This document shows, one piece after another, positions 1-8,535 of a DNA stretch of 41,529 bases. A program made the translations under genes and the position numbers. The notes under the pieces are model-generated. The model was not told the DNA's origin. It saw only the letters and a list, made by a program, of their open reading frames with translations, and ran no database searches. Source of the stretch: Lachnospiraceae bacterium (lineage in GTDB: Bacteria > Bacillota > Clostridia > Lachnospirales > Lachnospiraceae); the NCBI GenBank assembly GCA_017484135.1, contig JAFUTQ010000072.1:1-41529 (forward strand). Reading direction: 5' to 3'. The number at the start of each line of letters is the position of its first letter. Position 1 is the stretch's first letter.

Positions 1-100
1 AGAAAAGCTATTCAGCAAAAAAATGAATATTCTGTATAACCCAATGGGTGAAAAGATATAATCAATGTCAAGTTGCTGTAAAGCCCTTGTAATGGCGGTT

Positions 101-214
101 TTAACGATGAATAAGCGGGATTAGATCCACGGAATCAGGAACAATTATAGAGCGATTGGTTGGATTATCCTGTTCTGACTTCAGTTCCACCACGAAATAG
201 CAATGAAACTTCAT
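101..214 (-). pseudogene. Possible remnant of a YhcG/DUF1016-type PD-(D/E)XK nuclease
   Basis: A 37-codon open frame follows the AbiEii stop on the same strand. Its start, KFHCYFVVELK, resembles the nuclease-core strand of DUF1016 (YhcG) proteins, whose usual form is close to L-x-C-Y-V-V-I-E-L-K. It is followed almost at once by a DNPT segment, which in full-length relatives lies some 30 residues further on, so an internal deletion is likely. The frame is far too short to be a working nuclease. I infer a decayed gene scrap in an accessory region; the family match is by eye only and the peptide may be meaningless. Confidence 0.3.
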
Positions 215-222
215 GCCTTTAA

Positions 223-1020
223 CTACAAATACGACAGATAAGTCAGTATTCCGTCAAACACTTCATCAATACTATTATCAAGCCACCGCTTATCACTTAA
301 GTCAACTCTTCCTTTATATCCTGTATCACTGAATACCTTTTCCACCCTTCTCACTATGTCCCTCATATTATTCTCACGCATTCCGGAATCTCCAAAGATC
401 AGGATTTGGAAGCAGTTCATCAAATTCTTTTCATTCAGTTTTCCGCATTGATAAAACATATCATAAATATCCTTATACCTTGTACTGAATGTTCCGAATT
501 TAAGTAATGACCTCAGTTTTTCAGAAAACATCTGCTCCCTTGAATTTATCAGAAGTGAAGCACCCTCATTATCAAATGCAATATCAAAACAATATTCCTC
601 CTGCTCAATATCAAAATATTTATGCACTCCCAAGTCAATCTTACTCTCTATCGTATTATTGTAATTATCTTTAATATGTATAAATACCCTTTTTCCGTTA
701 TAATCCTGCTGGCTTAATTCCGTTATCTCTCCAACCCTTGTGATGGAAATGCCGTCTATCGTGTTCAGTTTTTCTATAAACATATCTATAGAATCATCTG
801 CCAGTGAATACCTTATAAAATCTATATCCATATCCTGCGTAGCACGACGCACCTCATTTGTAATGCTTCTCATGACAACACCGCCCTTAATTGTGGCATT
901 TCGTGACAAGGAGCTTGAGGATAGAGCTTTAAGAACAATATCCTGACAAACACGTGCTCTTGCATCATCCGGCTCATACCCGATTTTCTTCATTTCTTCC
1001 GTAAGATCATATAAATTCAT
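223..1020 (-). CDS. abiEii: AbiEii/AbiGii-type nucleotidyltransferase toxin
   Basis: Toxin half of a type IV AbiE toxin-antitoxin or abortive-infection system. The 265-residue protein is close to the usual length for the AbiEii (DUF1814) nucleotidyltransferase family. Near the N-terminus there is a GG followed by an R-x-T-x-D-x-D-x-D-F segment, matching the glycine-rich loop and metal-binding acidic residues of the fold. A later motif, SREQMFSEKLRSLLKF, fits the lysine-containing motif that follows in this family. The ATG at 1020 is chosen because it overlaps the upstream antitoxin stop as TGATG, which suggests translational coupling; the TTG one codon earlier is less likely. The known family role is to block growth by modifying a cellular target, which cannot be read from the sequence. 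The catalytic residues look intact. Confidence 0.85.
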   Translation of the reverse strand: MNLYDLTEEMKKIGYEPDDARARVCQDIVLKALSSSSLSRNATIKGGVVMRSITNEVRRATQDMDIDFIRYSLADDSIDMFIEKLNTIDGISITRVGEITELSQQDYNGKRVFIHIKDNYNNTIESKIDLGVHKYFDIEQEEYCFDIAFDNEGASLLINSREQMFSEKLRSLLKFGTFSTRYKDIYDMFYQCGKLNEKNLMNCFQILIFGDSGMRENNMRDIVRRVEKVFSDTGYKGRVDLSDKRWLDNSIDEVFDGILTYLSYL

Positions 1021-1562
1021 CAAAATACTTCCATCCGTAGTGTTTCCATTACCAGTTTCGTCTTGGGCAGCTTTTCAGCATATTCCTCTACAGCCTGTAT
1101 ATCCAACTCATACAAAAGTTTTCTATAATTTGCAATTATCTCTTTGTAATAATCAAAGGGTAGTTTTTTCTTATGTCTGACCAGTTCTATAAGCATTCTC
1201 TCACGACTGAAGATCCTTATGCTTGCACCGTCAATTTCTTTTAGCACCGTCCCAAGACCTAAGCTATCGCTGTTATCAAAATACTGTACTATCCTTAAAT
1301 CTTGTATTTTTGTGGAATCCTTATCTGTGATCAGATAATACTTCTTAGGAATCGTATCTGTCAAACCATGATAAAAAAAAGCACTATTCATTGTAAATAC
1401 TGCGTAAGGATATGTTTTACCAATAACAGACAGATCATGCTCTTTCCCGACATCTGAATAGACCCCCCTTGAGATTTTTATAAGATCCCCGGACAAAAGG
1501 GCTTTTCTCATAGCATAATCCGTATGATATTTTTGCTTACATTCTTTATATGAATATAACAT
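1020..1562 (-). CDS. abiEi: AbiEi-type antitoxin and autorepressor
   Basis: Antitoxin half of the AbiE pair, 180 residues. The N-terminal 40 residues (starting MLYSYKECKQKY, with a basic ISRGVYSD segment) look like the winged-helix AbiEi_4 DNA-binding domain. The middle holds the family phrases FTMNSAFFYHGLTD and IFSRERMLIELVRHKKKLPFD. The rest is the C-terminal domain that counteracts the toxin in characterised systems. The start at 1562 follows GAGGTGATTTC, a good ribosome site. The stop overlaps the toxin start. In studied AbiE systems AbiEi represses its own promoter by binding inverted repeats, and two such repeats flank the promoter here, at 1576-1622 and 1667-1691. Confidence 0.85.
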   Translation of the reverse strand: MLYSYKECKQKYHTDYAMRKALLSGDLIKISRGVYSDVGKEHDLSVIGKTYPYAVFTMNSAFFYHGLTDTIPKKYYLITDKDSTKIQDLRIVQYFDNSDSLGLGTVLKEIDGASIRIFSRERMLIELVRHKKKLPFDYYKEIIANYRKLLYELDIQAVEEYAEKLPKTKLVMETLRMEVF

Positions 1563-1575
1563 GAAATCACCTCAT

Positions 1576-1622
1576 TTTACACAAAATCCGTAATTCGTTT
1601 TATTTTACGGATTTTGTGTAAA
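1576..1622. promoter_or_regulatory. AbiEi operator 1: perfect 18-bp inverted repeat
   Basis: Arms at 1576-1593 and 1605-1622 are perfect reverse complements (18 bp) separated by 11 bases. The core is TCCGTAA. The repeat lies between the -10 box of the abiE promoter and the antitoxin start, so a bound protein would block transcription. AbiEi antitoxins are known to bind paired inverted repeats in their own promoters; binding here is inferred. Confidence 0.75.
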
Positions 1623-1650
1623 TTATATCATTGATTTCTTAATTGCTCAA
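1622..1650 (-). promoter_or_regulatory. abiE promoter
   Basis: Read on the minus strand: TTGAGC at 1645-1650, a 17-base spacer, then TATAAT at 1622-1627. The -10 box touches operator 1, and operator 2 lies upstream of the -35 box. Confidence 0.7.
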
Positions 1651-1666
1651 GTTTAAATTAAGTAAA

Positions 1667-1691
1667 TCCGTAAATTGTCATTTTTTACGGA
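1667..1691. promoter_or_regulatory. AbiEi operator 2: shorter inverted repeat
   Basis: TCCGTAAA at 1667-1674 and TTTACGGA at 1684-1691 repeat the core of operator 1, upstream of the -35 box. Two operators flanking one promoter match the cooperative autoregulation described for AbiE systems. Confidence 0.6.
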
Positions 1692-1694
1692 CAT

Positions 1695-1736
1695 AAAATC
1701 AGCCGAATCTCTTTCAAAAAGAATACGGCTGATTTT
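1695..1736. terminator. Bidirectional stem-loop
   Basis: Arms AAAATCAGCCG (1695-1705) and CGGCTGATTTT (1726-1736) pair perfectly over 11 bp, with T-rich tracts on both strands. It lies just upstream of AbiEi operator 2 and may stop transcription from either side. Confidence 0.55.
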
Positions 1737-1762
1737 TATGAAATAGCGATTGAAATTGATGA

Positions 1763-1945
1763 CAAATCCGGTATATAAAAAAGGCTATTCGTCAAAAAAT
1801 GGTTTCTTTTATCTATGAGCATTATCAGGATGCCTTGACGCTGGATGCGATTGCGGGTTCCTGTGGTTTTAATCATTTGAGTTATTTTTCCAAAATATTT
1901 TTGCGAAACTACGGATGTACGCCGACGCAGTATCGAAAATTGTGA
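1763..1945 (+). pseudogene. C-terminal remnant of an AraC-family regulator
   Basis: On the plus strand an open frame of about 60 codons, lacking a proper start, ends at the TGA at 1943-1945. It encodes the second helix-turn-helix of an AraC/XylS regulator: the order YEHYQDALTLDAIAGSCGF, then NHLSYFSKIFLRNYGCTPTQYRK, is the standard C-terminal signature. A TGA at 1760-1762 cuts it off from anything upstream, and no N-terminal domain is present. This is a decayed gene end, in the opposite orientation to its neighbours. It shows that this stretch has lost sequence by rearrangement. Confidence 0.75.
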
Positions 1946-1950
1946 AAAGA

Positions 1951-1976
1951 AGCCGGTTACATGGCTGCAACCGGCT
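1951..1976 (-). terminator. Terminator after the Rpn-family gene
   Basis: AGCCGGTT (1951-1958) pairs with AACCGGCT (1969-1976). On the minus strand the stem is followed by a T-rich run, which fits termination of the gene ending at 2013. Confidence 0.6.
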
Positions 1977-2012
1977 CCCGAATACACTCCATTATGATGT
2001 TGATTGAGAAAA

Positions 2013-3035
2013 TCATTTTGCAGCAAGCTGTGCATCCACAAGCTCCCTTATCTTCTCTAGATCTGTTTCAGAAGCTCCGATTGCCTCAAATGCATCTTCC
2101 ATGGAGTAGTTCTTTGTCTGCATCATATGCAGAACAATATTTGCCTGCGTTTTCAGCGCAGTCGTTTCACTTGCTTCTGCATATGCCGTTTCATATGCCG
2201 TCTCATATAATCCTTCGCCCAGATTGCACATGACATTCGCCTCCTCACTCATTGCTTCTGACATTGGAATGTTAAAATCCTTTTCGAGTATCTCTTTCTT
2301 TTCCTCTGGCTTCTTCTTCGATGACAGCAACACATCCAACAACCGGAGAATCGGCTCATTTTCTGCCTCATCTGCACTGCCCAGTCCTAACATGATCACT
2401 GTCAACAGATCATAATCGCTTTCTTTCTCTGTGACTGCTCCGGCTACATTTTCCTCTGTGATTCTGTATCGGGTAATCGTATTTGCCTTTTCCTCGTCCA
2501 CATTCATCTGAATCCAGACGGAATAGACCTTGCGGATTTTCTCATAATGGCTCTTGGTAAAGATCTTATTTTTCTGTGCCGAAATCATACGGCTCCCATA
2601 ATAGATCGCCCGCTTGATTAAAGGATATGGCGTTTTATCACTTTTCTGCGCTTCGATGTTGATGATCAGCTGTATCGGTTCCTTTGTGTCAGGCACAACG
2701 GCCGAAAAACGGATGTCGTAGTATATCTTTCCCTCTCGGATTGAGGAATCCTCCGTATTCATCCCCTCGATCTGTTGAGCAACCGTTTCCTCCATGTAAT
2801 CAAGTTCGTCCTGATCGACAGCTATCATGGAAACGGTTGGCTCACCCTCAATACAGTCCTTCATAATCTGTGCAATGGAGAACCGCCGGAACTCGCTCAC
2901 ACACTCCTTGAGTATCCACGCGAGGATAATCTTCTCGGACAAAAGCCGTTTCACGCAGGCATCGTACTGCGCTTCCTGCTGTACCGTTTCGATTGTTCTG
3001 GATACCGTTGCGGATATCTTATTTTGTTTTAGCAT
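2013..3035 (-). CDS. Rpn-family PD-(D/E)XK nuclease / transposase-like protein
   Basis: A 340-residue protein of the Rpn (recombination-promoting nuclease, PD-(D/E)XK transposase-like) group, which is abundant in gut Clostridia. The nuclease core shows as IYYDIRFSAV (metal-binding Asp) followed by LIINIEAQK (the E-x-Q/K motif), then the family segment YPLIKRAIYYGSRMIS. The C-terminal part is charged and helical, with a short AYETAYAEA near-repeat. I start it at 3035 (MLKQNK) because AAGGTGGGAT stands just upstream; an in-frame ATG at 3074 lacks a convincing ribosome site. No transposon ends are visible. Relatives in E. coli promote RecA-independent recombination; the role here is unknown. Confidence 0.8.
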   Translation of the reverse strand: MLKQNKISATVSRTIETVQQEAQYDACVKRLLSEKIILAWILKECVSEFRRFSIAQIMKDCIEGEPTVSMIAVDQDELDYMEETVAQQIEGMNTEDSSIREGKIYYDIRFSAVVPDTKEPIQLIINIEAQKSDKTPYPLIKRAIYYGSRMISAQKNKIFTKSHYEKIRKVYSVWIQMNVDEEKANTITRYRITEENVAGAVTEKESDYDLLTVIMLGLGSADEAENEPILRLLDVLLSSKKKPEEKKEILEKDFNIPMSEAMSEEANVMCNLGEGLYETAYETAYAEASETTALKTQANIVLHMMQTKNYSMEDAFEAIGASETDLEKIRELVDAQLAAK

Positions 3036-3138
3036 ATCCCACCTTTCCACTCTCTCACAACTATAGTAGCGCATAATCCGGCCATTTTCAATGATTATTT
3101 TTCTTCCATAACCTCATGCCCAATCATGGAAATGAAAT

Positions 3139-5280
3139 TTATCTGACCCATACTCCGTTCGCATTGATGCGATAACTGCCGATTCGGGTATTTGCCGCCA
3201 TCTGGCCGGACGCATAGCTGTAATACCACTTGCCGTTTACGTTGTACCAACCGGTCTGCATCGCGCCGCTGGTGTTCAGGTAATACCACTTGCCTGCGTC
3301 TTTGAGCCAGCCGGTTTTCATGGCTCCGCTGTCATTCAGGTAATACCATTTTCCGCCGTCACTGAGCCAGCCGGTCTGCATTGCGCCACTTTCGCTGGTA
3401 TAGTACCATGTACCGCCGTCGTTAACCCAGCCCGTCTGCATTGCTCCGCTTTCGCTGGTGTAGTACCATGTCCCGCCGTCGTTGACCCAGCCCGTCTGCA
3501 TCGCTCCGCTCTCGCTGGTGTAGTACCATGTCCCGCCGTCGTTGACCCAGCCCGTCTGCATTGCTCCGCTTCCGCTCATGTAGTACCAGGTACCGCCGTC
3601 ATTGACCCAGCCGGTTTGCATTGCTCCGCTCTTGTCGGTGTAATACCATCCGGTCCCGTCGTTAATCCAGCCGGTTTCTGCCACACCGTCTGCATTATTG
3701 TAATGCCAGGTATCGCCGACCTTGACCCAGCCGGTCTGCTTGGTAACGCTTGACTGCTGAGAGTTGTCCGTTTTTTTAGTATCATCGGACTTCTGAGTGT
3801 CGTCCGACTTCTGAGCGTCATCCGTTTTCTGAGGGGCATCCGTTTTCAATCCGTCCAAGGCTACAAAGCTGAATCCGTTTTCATTGGCATAGGTTTCTGC
3901 CGCAGATCCCGGGTAACCAACTATAGTGAAATTCTCGTATTTTTTATACTCAACAATCTCTTCTTCCGAATCTATATAACAACCAAAAGCACTCTCGCCA
4001 ATCTTTGTTACACTAGACGGTATGATGACGCTGGTCAAACTACTACACTCAAGAAATGCTTCCCTGCCAATCTCTGTCACACCGGACGGTATGCTGATAC
4101 TGGTTAAACTGCTACAGTAAGAAAATGCAGCGTTGTCAATCTCTGTTACACCGGACGGTATGCTGATACTGGTTAAATCGCTGAACGAAAATGCATTTAA
4201 GCCAATCTTTGTTACACCAGACGGTATCGCATATGACGTTTTCCCCGCTGGATAAGCGATCAATTCCGTACCATTTTTATTGAGCAATATCCCATCAACA
4301 GATCTGTAGTTTGCATTGTTTCCTGCCACATTTATACTGGTCAAACTGCTACAACCGCTAAATGGATTACCCACAATCTCTGCCACACTAAAGGGTATAT
4401 CTATGTTTATTAAACTGCTACAATTCCAAAATACACCGACGGTAATTTCTGTTACACCAGACGGTATACTTATGCTGGTTAAGCTGCTACAGTCAGCAAA
4501 TGCCTCCCATCCAATCTTGGTTACACTAGACGGTATGCTGATGCTAGTCAAACTGCTACAACCCCAAAACGCATAGCTGCCGATCGTTTTCACACTAGAC
4601 GGTATGTGAATATTGGTTAGACTGCTACATGAATTAAATGCATTCGCTCCAATCCCTGTCACACCATATGGTATACTAATGCTGGTCAAATTGCTGCAGT
4701 CATAAAATGCACCGTTGCTAATTGCTGTTACGCCAGACGGTATACTTATGCTGGTCAAACTTCTACAACCTTCAAATGTACAGACGTCAATTTCTGTTAC
4801 ACCAGACGGTATATTTATGCCGGTTAAACTGCTACAGTCAGCAAATGCTCTGTTGCCAATTGTTGTTACACCAGACGGTATACTTACGCTAGTTAAATTG
4901 TTGCAGCTATAAAATGCATACGATCCAATCTCTGTTACACCAGACGGTATACTTACGCTGGTTAAATTGCTACAGTCATAAAATGCATACGATCCAATCT
5001 CTGTTACACCATCACCAATCTCAACACTTATGATAGCCTGACGTTTCTCATACCACGGGCTGACGAAGGATCTTCCATCATCATCATACATATCCCCCGT
5101 CCCGCTGATTGTCAGCGTCCCCTCAGAATCCAACGTCCAGCTTACATCTTCTCCGCACACGCCCCATGCCACTATATCCGTCGCATACGCTGTGATATCA
5201 ACTGCCCCAAAAAGCAAAGCGCACATCAGACACATGGTAACCACTCTTTTCCATAAGCTTTTTGTTCCTACTCGTTTCAT
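3139..5280 (-). CDS. Secreted BspA-type LRR protein with C-terminal wall-binding repeats
   Basis: Predicted 713-residue surface protein. The start at 5280 follows AAGGAGAAAGATT; the open frame continues upstream only to a GTG without a ribosome site. Residues 1-34 form a signal peptide. A short beta segment (CGEDVSWTLDSEGTLTISG) leads into about fifteen 23-residue leucine-rich repeats of the SLTSISIPSGVTEIGxxAF type (LRR_5, BspA-like). These are broken by an island NNANYRSVDGILLNKNGTEL, usual in this family. A charged linker (QKTDDAQKSDDTQK) follows, then nine 20-residue GW-x-WYY repeats of the choline/glucan-binding superfamily, and a cap NTRIGSYRINANGVWV. Such tails hold proteins on the wall without a sortase signal; the ligand is unknown. 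BspA-type repeats are associated with adhesion. It lies downstream of the larger homologue at 5399-8335 with no clear terminator between, so it may share its transcript. Confidence 0.88.
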   Translation of the reverse strand: MKRVGTKSLWKRVVTMCLMCALLFGAVDITAYATDIVAWGVCGEDVSWTLDSEGTLTISGTGDMYDDDGRSFVSPWYEKRQAIISVEIGDGVTEIGSYAFYDCSNLTSVSIPSGVTEIGSYAFYSCNNLTSVSIPSGVTTIGNRAFADCSSLTGINIPSGVTEIDVCTFEGCRSLTSISIPSGVTAISNGAFYDCSNLTSISIPYGVTGIGANAFNSCSSLTNIHIPSSVKTIGSYAFWGCSSLTSISIPSSVTKIGWEAFADCSSLTSISIPSGVTEITVGVFWNCSSLINIDIPFSVAEIVGNPFSGCSSLTSINVAGNNANYRSVDGILLNKNGTELIAYPAGKTSYAIPSGVTKIGLNAFSFSDLTSISIPSGVTEIDNAAFSYCSSLTSISIPSGVTEIGREAFLECSSLTSVIIPSSVTKIGESAFGCYIDSEEEIVEYKKYENFTIVGYPGSAAETYANENGFSFVALDGLKTDAPQKTDDAQKSDDTQKSDDTKKTDNSQQSSVTKQTGWVKVGDTWHYNNADGVAETGWINDGTGWYYTDKSGAMQTGWVNDGGTWYYMSGSGAMQTGWVNDGGTWYYTSESGAMQTGWVNDGGTWYYTSESGAMQTGWVNDGGTWYYTSESGAMQTGWLSDGGKWYYLNDSGAMKTGWLKDAGKWYYLNTSGAMQTGWYNVNGKWYYSYASGQMAANTRIGSYRINANGVWVR
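3160..3740. repeat. 60-bp tandem repeats encoding wall-binding units
   Basis: The C-terminal coding region is made of 60-bp units, each one GW-WYY module. The copies around 3400-3580 are nearly identical in DNA sequence as well as in protein. Similar units recur in the two neighbouring surface genes (about 5430-5990 and 8600-9060). Confidence 0.85.
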
Positions 5281-5398
5281 AATCTTTCTCCTTACTCGTG
5301 TATTTTTCAGTGATTTCCGTTTTTTGCGGTACACTGATGAAATTTAACATTCATAACAGCTACGATATTTGCTGCCTGCTACAGAAAATTCATCTCCT

Positions 5399-8335
5399 CT
5401 ACCTGACCCACTCTCCGCTGGCATTGACCCGATAACTGCCAATCCGGGTATTTGCCGCCATCTGGCCGGACGCATAGCTGTAATACCACTTGCCGCTCAC
5501 GCTGTACCAACCGGTCTGCATCGCTCCGCTGGCGTTCAGATAATACCACTTGCCGCCATCATTCAGCCATCCGGTTCTCATTGCCCCGCTGCCATCCAGA
5601 TAGTACCACTTGCCGCCCGCAAACTGCCATCCGGTTACCATCGCTCCGATGCCATTTAGGTAGTACCAGGCATCTCCGTCATTGATCCATCCGGTCTGCA
5701 TCGCTCCGCTTCCGTCAGTGTAATACCATGTACCTCCATCGCTTATCCATCCCGTCTGCATTGCCCCGCTTCCGCTCAGGTAATACCATGAGCCTCCGGC
5801 ATAAACCCAGCCCGTCTGCATCTCTCCCCAGTAGTTCATATAGTACCACGTACCTCCATCGTTTACCCAGCCGGTCTGCATTGCTCCGCTTTGATCCATG
5901 TAGTACCATACGCCTGCAATATTTAACCATCCGGTCTGTATATTTCCATCTGCATCCAGGTAATACCAGGTAAACCCATCATTTCCCCAACCAAGCTGTG
6001 TGATATCAAATACATAATACCAACCACTCTCATCCTTTTTCTCGTCGGTCTGATTGGCATTTTCTGCTTTCTGGCTGTTGTCCGCTTTCTGGCTGTCATT
6101 CGTCTGCGGTGCATCCAAATCTACAAATTTGAACCCATTATTATTGGCATAGGTTTCGGCTTCCGTTCCTGTATGTCCATAAATAGTGTAGTTCTCCATT
6201 TTGCTTTCGGATGATAGCCCTTGATAGCCCAGTGCGTAGTTACCGATATAAGAAACACTCTTAGGTATCGTGATGCTGGTCATACTGCTGCATTCCCGAA
6301 ACGCGCTATGCCCAATTTTATTTACATTGTCGGAAATGGTAATACGGCTCAAATTGCTGCACTGATAAAAAGCCATTTTTTCTATGCTGTTCACACTCTC
6401 CGGTATGGTATAAGAACGATTTTGTTTTCTCGCCGGATATGCAATCAGTGTGGTTTTCGCTTTATCAAACAAAACTCCATCCACAGAAGTGTAATTTTGA
6501 TTCTTTGTATCTACAGTTATTGTGTCCAAATTTGTACAATACGAAAATGCGCTGTCTCCAATGCTGGTTACGCTCTCCGGTATCGTGACGTTTGCCAATT
6601 TACTGCATCCCAAAAACGCTCCATCTTCGATGCTGATTACACTATTTGGAATCGTTATACTTCCCAGCTTCGAGCACCACGCAAATGTCTGATTTCCAAT
6701 ATTGGTTACATTGTTTGGTATGGTTATGCTTCCCAAATTTGAACAGCCTGTAAATGCCTCATTTCCAATATAGGTTACACTGTCTGGTATGCTTACGCTA
6801 TTCAGACTACGACAATTTTTAAACGCGCAATCTCCAATACTGGTTACCCCCTCCGGCATGGCAACGCTTTTTAATTTATCGCAATCCTTAAATGCTTCGT
6901 CGCCAATCGTTTGCTTTGCCTCTGGAAAGACAATAATTTCACTTTTCCCTTTGTTTAACAAAATGCCATCCAAAGATACGTAATTCTGATTCTTTTCACC
7001 TACCGTTATCTGCTCCAGACTGGTGCACTCCGCAAAGGCATTTTTTCCGATACCGGTTACACTGTCCGGTATGTGGATGCCGGTCAGACTGCTGCAGCCC
7101 AAAAATGCTAAGCTGCCAAGCTCGGTCACTTGATCCGGTATGGTAAGGTCTGTCAAACTGCTGCACCGCCCAAACGCATGATATCCAATATCCGTCACAC
7201 TGTCCGGCAGGATGACGCCGGTCAAATGATCGCAGTAAGAAAAAGCTTCATCTCCGATATGAAGCACACCGTCCGGCACAACGTAGGAGCTGCTTTGCTT
7301 TGCTGTCGGATACGCAATCAGCGCAGTTTTATCTGCATCATACAAAACTCCATTGATCGAGCGATAATTCGGATTCTCTCCATCTACGGTTATGCTTTCC
7401 AGATTTTCGCAACCGGCAAACGGGTTTTTCTCAATATCTGCCACACTGCCCGGTATCCGTATGCTCGTCAAATCAGTACAGCCAAGAAACGCATACATGC
7501 CAATCTGTAAAACCCCGTCCGGTATGGTTAAGCCGGTCAAGCTGCTGCACCACCGAAATGCATAGGGATCAATGCTTGTTACGCTGCCAGGTATTGTGAC
7601 ACTGGTTAAATTTACACACCCGGAAAATGCAAATTGTGAGATATTTGTTGCTCCATTCTCTATCACAACTTTCTTGATATCCTCGCGTCCCATCCACGAA
7701 ACCCAGGCATCGTCATACATCTCGCCTTTTCCGCTGATCGTCAGCGTGCCATCAGAATCCAGCTTCCAGGTCAAGCGTGCTCCGCACCTTCCGCTGTTTT
7801 CTGTTTCTTCCACATAATGCGGCATCTCCCCCACGTCTATCCCCAGAAAATCGCCTAATGCCTCCGGCTCCGGGCCTTCAGATTTATAGACAAGGCTTCC
7901 GGTTCTATCAAAAACCAGTACCATCGGTATCGTGAAACCATCGTAATAATTGTCAACATAACTGAACGGATGCTTAATATACTCTGGACTGTAGGCAACG
8001 GTTACCGTCGGATGCTGATTGGCATAGCTTTTCAAGCTGTCTGATTTACTTGCATAATCCATCAAAACCGGACGAATGGATATCCCCTGCGCAACTGCTT
8101 TCTCGCCCACTGCCAGCATTTGTCCCACATAATCACAAGCAGTCATCCCGCCATACACCAGTTCCACCATATCCTCACTGTAATCACTCAGAGAATTTGT
8201 TGTCCCGTCGATATTGTAGACCACAATATTGGAATAACTGTATGCCTCCGCCGCCGACACATCCTGCGAAACTCCCGCACAGACCAGCACTGTGAATATC
8301 AACAATGACAACAACCATTTTCTCCCTGCCTTCAT
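5399..8335 (-). CDS. Secreted protein: thioredoxin-like domain, LRRs and wall-binding repeats
   Basis: Predicted 978-residue surface protein. The start at 8335 (MKAGRK) follows AAAGGAGTGGTGGATT; the upstream extension is rejected. Residues 1-29 are a signal peptide. Residues about 35-165 look like a thioredoxin fold: a strand SNIVVYNIDG, a single cysteine at position 67 (MTACDYV, so only one Cys of a CxxC site), and a TIPMVLVFDRTGSLVYKSEG segment with the expected cis-proline (137). Then come the beta segment LTWKLDSDGTLTISG, about eighteen BspA-type LRRs with three NxNYxSxDGVL islands, a short linker, and nine GW-WYY repeats with the cap NTRIGSYRVNASGEWV. The N-terminal 165 residues are closely related to those of the CAP protein upstream, so a duplication is likely. 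A strong promoter lies at 8430-8458. Confidence 0.87.
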   Translation of the reverse strand: MKAGRKWLLSLLIFTVLVCAGVSQDVSAAEAYSYSNIVVYNIDGTTNSLSDYSEDMVELVYGGMTACDYVGQMLAVGEKAVAQGISIRPVLMDYASKSDSLKSYANQHPTVTVAYSPEYIKHPFSYVDNYYDGFTIPMVLVFDRTGSLVYKSEGPEPEALGDFLGIDVGEMPHYVEETENSGRCGARLTWKLDSDGTLTISGKGEMYDDAWVSWMGREDIKKVVIENGATNISQFAFSGCVNLTSVTIPGSVTSIDPYAFRWCSSLTGLTIPDGVLQIGMYAFLGCTDLTSIRIPGSVADIEKNPFAGCENLESITVDGENPNYRSINGVLYDADKTALIAYPTAKQSSSYVVPDGVLHIGDEAFSYCDHLTGVILPDSVTDIGYHAFGRCSSLTDLTIPDQVTELGSLAFLGCSSLTGIHIPDSVTGIGKNAFAECTSLEQITVGEKNQNYVSLDGILLNKGKSEIIVFPEAKQTIGDEAFKDCDKLKSVAMPEGVTSIGDCAFKNCRSLNSVSIPDSVTYIGNEAFTGCSNLGSITIPNNVTNIGNQTFAWCSKLGSITIPNSVISIEDGAFLGCSKLANVTIPESVTSIGDSAFSYCTNLDTITVDTKNQNYTSVDGVLFDKAKTTLIAYPARKQNRSYTIPESVNSIEKMAFYQCSNLSRITISDNVNKIGHSAFRECSSMTSITIPKSVSYIGNYALGYQGLSSESKMENYTIYGHTGTEAETYANNNGFKFVDLDAPQTNDSQKADNSQKAENANQTDEKKDESGWYYVFDITQLGWGNDGFTWYYLDADGNIQTGWLNIAGVWYYMDQSGAMQTGWVNDGGTWYYMNYWGEMQTGWVYAGGSWYYLSGSGAMQTGWISDGGTWYYTDGSGAMQTGWINDGDAWYYLNGIGAMVTGWQFAGGKWYYLDGSGAMRTGWLNDGGKWYYLNASGAMQTGWYSVSGKWYYSYASGQMAANTRIGSYRVNASGEWVR

Positions 8336-8429
8336 AATCCACCACTCCTTTTTATGCTTCGTAATATCATGCCCTGCAACATTCAAAAAAATCATTTTAT
8401 TATTACAACGTCATATTGTTTTCTAAAAA

Positions 8430-8458
8430 ACTATAACGCTTTTACGTTCTATTGTCAA
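8430..8458 (-). promoter_or_regulatory. Promoter of the thioredoxin-like/LRR gene, with embedded operator
   Basis: Minus strand: TTGACA (8453-8458), a 17-base spacer, TATAGT (8430-8435). The plus-strand reading of the spacer contains AACGCTTTTACGTT (8435-8448), an imperfect palindrome that recurs at 10837-10848 and, in part, at 10919-10932. A further half-copy (TACGCTTTTAT) is at 8470-8480. Confidence 0.8.
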
Positions 8459-8491
8459 CTTATTTTTGCTACGCTTTTATCTTATGACAAC

Positions 8492-8521
8492 AAAAAACCG
8501 ACTGCATCGCTGCAATCGGCT
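8492..8521 (-). terminator. Terminator of the CAP-domain surface gene
   Basis: On the minus strand GCCGATTGCA and TGCAGTCGGT form a stem followed by a run of six T, just after the stop at 8536. Confidence 0.8.
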
Positions 8522-8535
8522 TCTGAAGCTCCTCT

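Noticed and set aside
1-39. Plus-strand frame RKAIQQKNEYSV ending at 37-39
   Set aside because: It is only twelve codons at the window edge; it may be a gene end but nothing identifies it.
3400-3580. Evenly spaced near-identical units resembling a CRISPR array
   Set aside because: The period is a codon-phased 60 bp with no unique spacers, inside an open frame of wall-binding modules.
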